64,000 nucleotides of DNA from Rhynchopus sp. YZ270_cl-10 (taxonomy: Eukaryota; Euglenozoa; Diplonemea; Diplonemida; Diplonemidae). The translations under genes were made by a program, and so were the position numbers. Below are positions 61,555 to 64,000 of the stretch, one piece after another. The stretch is taken from positions 1,116,001 to 1,180,000 of the forward strand of contig OZ037925.1 in assembly GCA_964035575.1 (NCBI GenBank), read 5' to 3'. The notes under the pieces are model-generated. The model had not been told where the DNA came from. It saw only the letters and a list, made by a program, of their open reading frames with translations, and did not search any database. Positions within the stretch are counted from its first letter, which is position 1. Each line of letters starts with the position of its first letter.

Positions 61555-62505
61555 TTACACAAAAAACTATGTTAAGACGAAATCCTACCGATGTGCCTAC
61601 ATGGGGCGTCCCCCGTCAGTAGTGCGCCAGATGAGGGGCACGAAGCGAAATGCGGTGAAAGGTGCAGGCCTGTTTTGCAGCAGGTCTGGAGAGTTGTGGC
61701 AACTCGTCTGCTGAGCGTGTGAAGTATCAAGGCAGAGGTTCGCTGTTCAAGTAAAACCTACCCTGGTCATCCTCTGCCTGTCTTGGTTTCTGTCGTGATT
61801 GTTTGTGTTTGTGGGCGGGATCAGATGGGTGGAGGGTGTTTACTTTGTGTTTAGCTCGGAGAAGTGGCTTACCCGCCCACTCTCTGTTATTTATTCAGTG
61901 TCATTTTTTCATTCATCCCCAAAGTTTGTAGACAGAGTCAAGACCACCTTGGCCAAAAGGGTTTTTTCACCACACTTTTCTTTTGCTTCCATTCGTGGAA
62001 GCGTTTGCTTTTCTTCTGTTCCTGGCCTGACGTGTGTTCAACAGGTGTGCTATTTTTACCAAGTGGAATCCATTTTTCTTTTTCCAGGGGAGGCACTAAA
62101 ACAAACCATTCTGCAGACAACGAAACAATGGGCACGTGTGTTTTTTATTCTCCCTTCCCTTCTTTTAAGTAAGGAGGATTAGGTCTTCTTTTTTTCCTTT
62201 TTTTGCCCCAGAAGTGTGACGCCTGTGTATTCAAATTGATCAAAAAGAATAAAAAACAAACACATAATGCAGTTTCTTGTTTTGTATAAAACTCTGTTGG
62301 CTCTACCGTACTCTTCGCCCGCCTTTTATACAAAACTTGAAACACCGACCATTTTTGGTCATCATTTTTTCCTTTTCATTTTTCCATTTCCTTTTTCCTT
62401 TTCCATTTCCTGTTCATTTTATTGTCTTTATTGTCTTCTCCATTTCTTCCTTTTTCCTTTCTATTCTCATAAAAAACTAGTCCAAGTACAAAAAAGAGAA
62501 AAAAA
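61555..62505 (+). repeat. U-unit, direct copy
   Basis: Inverted relative to 56868-57812. Preceded by three tandem GGGGTTCATTTTTTTTTAC units (61497-61562). Confidence 0.85.
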
Positions 62506-62515
62506 AAAAAAAAAG

Positions 62516-62712
62516 TCACCCTAGAGTTTTTTTGTACACGTTACCGCGAGCGGGCGCGCGAAGCGCGCACGCGAGCGCCCCGTGGGGAGCGAATAGCGGA
62601 CCACCTGCCCAGTGCGTGAGGTGCTTACAAAAAAAACCACCTGAAAAAAAAGTGTCATCACGTTTCCATGGAAGTGTCACAAGAACGACAGGTTTTTTAG
62701 CCCGTCACCAAA
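62516..62712 (+). repeat. GC-hairpin segment
   Basis: The CCTAGAGTTTTTTTGTACACG to GCCCGTCACCAAAT part of the 576-bp unit, with GCGAAGC at 62558-62564, placed between two U-units. Confidence 0.85.
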
Positions 62713-63640
62713 TCCTACCGATGTGCCTACATGGGGCGTCCCCCGTTAGTAGTGCGCCAGATGAGGGGCATGAAGCGAAAAGCGGCTAAAGGTGCAGGCC
62801 TGTGTTGCAGCACAGGTCTGGAGAGTTGAGGCAACTCGCCTGCTGAGCGTGAGAGGAATCAAGGCAGAGGTTCGCTGTCCAAGTAAAACCTACCCTGGTC
62901 ATCCTCTGCCTGTTTTGTTTTCTGTCGTGATTGTTTGTGTTTGTGGGCGGGATCAGATGGGTGGAGGGTGTTTGCTTTTTGTTTAGCTTGGAGAAGGGCC
63001 ACTCTCGCACACTCCTTGTTATCTATCATCTAGTTTCATTTTTTCATGCATCCCCAAAGTATGTAGACAGAGAGTCAAGACCACCTTGGCCAAAAGGGTT
63101 TTTTCACCACACTTTTCTTTTGCTTCCATTCGTGGAAGCGTTTGCTTTTCTTCTGTTCCTGGCCTGACGTGTGTTCAACAGGTGTGCTATTTTTACTGAG
63201 TGGAATCCATTTTTCTTTTTCCAGGTGAGGCACTAAAACAAGACATCCTGCAGACAACGAAACAATGGGCACGTGTGTTTTTTATTCTCCCTTCCCTTCT
63301 TTTAAGTAAGGAGGATTAGGTCTTCTTTTTTTCCTTTTTTTGCCCCATAAGTGTGACGCCTGTGTATTCAAATTGATTAAAAAGAATAAAAAACAAACAC
63401 ACGATGCAGTTTCTTGTTTTGTTTAGGAGGAAGTGGCCACTTACTTTACTTTACCGCCCACCTTTTATACTAAAACTTGAAACACCGACCTTTTTTGGTC
63501 ATCATTTTTTCATTTCCTTTTTCCTTTTCCATTTTCCTGTTCATTTTATTGTCTTTATTGTTTACTCCATTCTTCCTTTTTCCTTTCTTCTATTCTCACA
63601 TACAAAAAAAGACCAAGTACATAAAAGAGAAAAAAAAAAT
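62713..63640 (+). repeat. U-unit, diverged direct copy
   Basis: Same order as 61555-62505 with more substitutions and a changed 3' part (TTTAGGAGGAAGTGGCCAC). Older than the other full copies. Confidence 0.8.
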
Positions 63641-64000
63641 GACCAAACAATCGATTTTTTTAAATAAATAGTTGCTCATCCAAAAGTGAATTTTTTGGGC
63701 TTAACGTGTTGTTTGGGGGTATTGAGGCCCAAAAAAAAATTTTTTTTTCAGTCGTGTTCAGAAATTGGACTGCCAAATGACATGTGGCATTCGGCAAAAA
63801 ATCCTAAAAAACCTTAGTTTTTTAGTCTTTACTATAGAGATGTGCGCCACCCACACCACACACACTACACACCCACACACACACACACCCACACACACAC
63901 ACACACACCCCCTCACCACCAGAGGGGATTTGACCAAAAAATCGATTTTTTTAAATAAATAGTTGCTCATCCAAAAGTGAATTTTTTGGGCTTAACGTGT
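63641..64000 (+). repeat. Composite-unit fragments to the window end
   Basis: AAATAAATAGTTGCTCATCC segment, then E1 (63803-63930), then the same segment again, cut by the window edge. Confidence 0.8.

Noticed and set aside
61595-61690. GC-rich start of the U-unit as a possible structural RNA (5S, spliced leader or tRNA-like)
   Set aside because: No match to 5S internal control boxes, an SL-type donor with Sm site, or a cloverleaf.
61799-62182. 127-codon frame in the U-unit
   Set aside because: Two overlapping frames are open, composition is Phe-rich and low complexity, and the frame is not kept intact in the diverged copy at 62713-63640.

Overview
The window looks like nuclear DNA of a free-living protist, most likely a euglenozoan and possibly a diplonemid (inference). 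All nine recognisable genes lie on the + strand. They are GC-rich and set in AT-rich spacers full of homopolymer runs. Several have a polypyrimidine tract and an AG dinucleotide 6-80 nt before the likely ATG, as expected for spliced-leader trans-splicing of polycistronic transcripts. Two genes also carry short GT-AG introns (51, 132 and 55 nt). No spliced-leader gene, tRNA or rRNA was recognised, so the assignment rests on gene style and on a GH54 arabinofuranosidase, an enzyme otherwise typical of fungi and bacteria.
Gene layout: 1-3450, APC5-like anaphase-promoting-complex subunit (5' end outside the window); 3840-4835, secreted GH54 alpha-L-arabinofuranosidase; 6956-11206, large CH-like/coiled-coil/acidic protein; 12492-14159, EF-hand-like protein with articulin-like Val/Pro runs; 16811-18562, two-pore K+ channel with EF-hands between the pores and a 53-Gly tract; 25501-27699, discoidin-like multi-pass membrane protein; 39313-46786, Raptor (TORC1) in three exons; 50607-51689, ubiquitin-like plus class I methyltransferase; 52036-54876, Cys-rich type I membrane protein with three repeats. 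The genes are not functionally related; their shared strand fits a directional polycistronic cluster.
The rest, over half the window, is repeat-dense spacer. Small elements can be delimited by terminal inverted repeats (TIRs) and target-site duplications (TSDs). One is a family of 63-168 bp elements with TGGTG...CACCA ends and 5-bp duplications, some filled almost entirely with tandem repeats. A 441-bp element is inserted inside a dispersed motif that also occurs uninterrupted elsewhere in the window. A 1.27-kb element has perfect 20-bp TIRs and a 6-bp TSD. There are also elements carrying short transposase-like ORFs, and many palindromes centred on GCGAAGC. Five long satellite-like arrays are present: (CAA)n, (GGGTACT)n, (CTGGGTAC)n, (AGCTCCTT)n and an 11-mer. 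The last 7.4 kb is a mosaic of nested inverted and tandem copies, including a 1.2-kb palindrome.
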